From Bacteroidales bacterium (lineage in GTDB: Bacteria; Bacteroidota; Bacteroidia; Bacteroidales; UBA932), in assembly GCA_022648685.1 (NCBI GenBank), contig JALCMW010000001.1, forward strand, positions 62,001 through 126,000: a stretch of DNA of 64,000 nt, read 5' to 3'. Position 1 is the first letter of the stretch. Each line of letters begins with the position of its first letter. The translations under genes were made by a program, and so were the position numbers. Below, one piece after another: positions 62,635 through 64,000 of the stretch. The notes under the pieces are model-generated. The model did no database searches. It saw only the letters and a program-made list of their open reading frames with translations, and was not told where the DNA came from.

Positions 62635-64000
62635 TTAATCTTTCCATTTCATGGATACAATCGATTTTGCGGGAACGATATAACTTACGGAATGGCTTCC
62701 GGATATGAAAACCAATTGCTGTGAAGAACTATTTTCATTTAGAATTACTATTCCGTAGGAACCGTCAATGTTTTTGTAAACCTGGTAAGTTATTCCATTT
62801 GCAGAATATCCTTTTGTCCCTATCCTTACGGCACCGGGGCGTATGACTTTGGAACAATGTGCTATATCATAATACTGACTTGAATAATCGACCGAACCGT
62901 AATCGGATGATGCTATGGTGACAGCACCGAAACATGTCGTACAGGAACCTGAAGCATTAGTATAAGGACCTTTGTTGTCATCCAGCATAAGGTTCCACAA
63001 AGTAACGCCCTTGCATTCCCTTGAAAGTGTTCCGAGGAAGATATCCCGCATATCATTCAGAAGGCAGCCGGCGAAAGAATAATTCCACGTACCTATCGAT
63101 GCTTCTGTAAAATAAATTTCCTTGTCCGGTGCTTCTTTTACTATATGGTCAAGCTCGGAAACGGAACCGCCGTAATTGTGCCAGGCAGAACCTGCCACAT
63201 ATTTCGAGGCATCGGCGTCAGCATATATATTAAGCGGATAGTCGGTCTGCGATGACTTGCCGTCATAATCATAATTATGATCGAAAACCAAAATTTTGGT
63301 CGTCAGTCCGGCTTTTGCAAAAGCAGGTCCCAAGGCGGTTTTGATAAAATCCCTCTCCTGATCCCAATACATGAGCATTGACATGCTGTTTCCGGCATTC
63401 AGGGGCTCATTCTGAGGTGTGACCGCATAAATATTGAACCCTTGTCCGTCCATATATTGGATCCATTTTACGAAATAAGTAGCATAATCCTGATAGCAAT
63501 CAGGCTTGAGGACACCTCCTGTCCAGCTGTAATGATCGCCGGAATCATCGGCATCCTTTTTCATCCACCTCGGAGCAGTCCATGGAGAACCGATTATCCT
63601 GACATCGGGATTTATGGCATATATTTCCTTGAGAACCGGTATGACATATTTCGTATCGATCCCGGGAGCGGCAAAATTCTCCATTCCCTCGGTATCGCAC
63701 CATGTATATCTTTCAATAGAGAAATCCGAACCTCCTATGCTTATGCGGATAAGGCTCACGCCCAATCCTACGTCAGGATCGAAAACATTCTTAAGGAAAG
63801 AAGTTCTGTCACTTTGACTCATTTTAAGGAGATTATAGCAAGTTGAACCGGTAATTGCCGCACCGAAGCCATCAATGGTCTGATAAGTATAATCGGTAAA
63901 TCTGACAGCATAAGGCGACATGCTTGCCGTCTTGCCGAAAGCTACGGTATCGCAAAAAAACAATTTCGTCTTGTCAGCCGTGGTGACATAAACTTCTGCA
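62635..64000 (-). CDS. GH30 glycoside hydrolase (5' end beyond the window)
   Basis: At least 454 residues; the frame runs on to base 64000 without a start, the first visible residues being AEVYVTTADKTKLFF. A GH30 (alpha/beta)8 barrel has the acid/base Glu in VTPQNEPLN and the nucleophile Glu in EIYFTEASIG; IDGFGAAITGSTCYNLL and RIIGSPWTAPRWMK are typical. GH30 enzymes of this type act as beta-1,6-glucanases or beta-glucosidases; subfamily is not decided. The C-terminal beta domain (SYGIVILNENSSSQQL) is complete. Gene order with the SusE-like lipoprotein indicates the end of a polysaccharide utilisation locus. Confidence 0.92.
   Translation of the reverse strand, partial: AEVYVTTADKTKLFFCDTVAFGKTASMSPYAVRFTDYTYQTIDGFGAAITGSTCYNLLKMSQSDRTSFLKNVFDPDVGLGVSLIRISIGGSDFSIERYTWCDTEGMENFAAPGIDTKYVIPVLKEIYAINPDVRIIGSPWTAPRWMKKDADDSGDHYSWTGGVLKPDCYQDYATYFVKWIQYMDGQGFNIYAVTPQNEPLNAGNSMSMLMYWDQERDFIKTALGPAFAKAGLTTKILVFDHNYDYDGKSSQTDYPLNIYADADASKYVAGSAWHNYGGSVSELDHIVKEAPDKEIYFTEASIGTWNYSFAGCLLNDMRDIFLGTLSRECKGVTLWNLMLDDNKGPYTNASGSCTTCFGAVTIASSDYGSVDYSSQYYDIAHCSKVIRPGAVRIGTKGYSANGITYQVYKNIDGSYGIVILNENSSSQQLVFISGSHSVSYIVPAKSIVSMKWKD

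Overview
The window is a gene-dense stretch of a Bacteroidota chromosome, most likely order Bacteroidales. Four things support this. Several families are typical of the phylum (DUF5686, DUF4783, DUF3127, DUF4491, DUF1015 beside serC/serA, a pRiA4b-ORF3-like protein beside miaA, a DUF6377 regulator, SusE-like and GH30 proteins). Many intergenic gaps hold the Bacteroidota -7 box TAnnTTTG, several with a TTG 20-22 bp upstream. Shine-Dalgarno sites are scarce. Genes are tightly packed. No tRNA, rRNA, CRISPR array, transposase or prophage gene was seen. No gene-free stretch exceeds 230 bases; the longest are 2282-2510 and 56336-56562. Genus cannot be fixed from the sequence.

Layout. 1-2873: end of tsaB, then a greA-HIT-lipoprotein operon and a small membrane protein. 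3070-4409: a hemerythrin/ScdA-like protein and a LuxR regulator with a degenerate receiver domain, behind a palindrome-rich promoter. 4457-17656 (minus): one run xseA-xseB-glgB-debranching enzyme-GT4-GH57-(glycogen synthase/phosphorylase fusion)-ribF, a complete alpha-glucan storage operon without glgC. 17824-21019: engB-prs-small membrane protein-der. 21025-24126 (minus): DUF5686 and DUF4783 proteins. 24204-29416: rlmH and a 1197-residue NtrY-like kinase, facing an NtrC-like regulator whose 3' end overlaps it. 29505-31867: cmk-ispH, then efp. 31928-34586 (minus): dnaX-lptB. 34635-37408: secreted protein-M16 peptidase-O-methyltransferase. 37430-42271 (minus): DUF308-dnaG-metG. 42381-44878: PHP phosphatase, DUF4491, trehalase-like hydrolase. 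44890-47121 (minus): recQ. 47297-48512: FKBP isomerase-DUF3127, closed by a 20-bp perfect terminator stem. 48615-50087 (minus): acidic-tailed protein and miaA. 50180-55053: YigZ-pyrB-serC-serA-DUF1015. 55067-64000 (minus): a secreted lipoprotein, a ROK kinase/MFS sugar uptake pair, a DUF6377 regulator, a SusE-like lipoprotein and a truncated GH30 hydrolase, the 3' end of a polysaccharide utilisation locus.

Most of the window is housekeeping. The points most worth following are: the fusion of glycogen synthase (GT3) to glucan phosphorylase (GT35), with a possible internal start; the hemerythrin/pseudo-receiver pair and its dyad-flanked promoter; overlapping divergent promoters, one of which appears to give a nearly leaderless yigZ mRNA; the structured greA leader; and the NtrC-like regulator with no DNA-binding domain. 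I found no clear new defence or mobile system.
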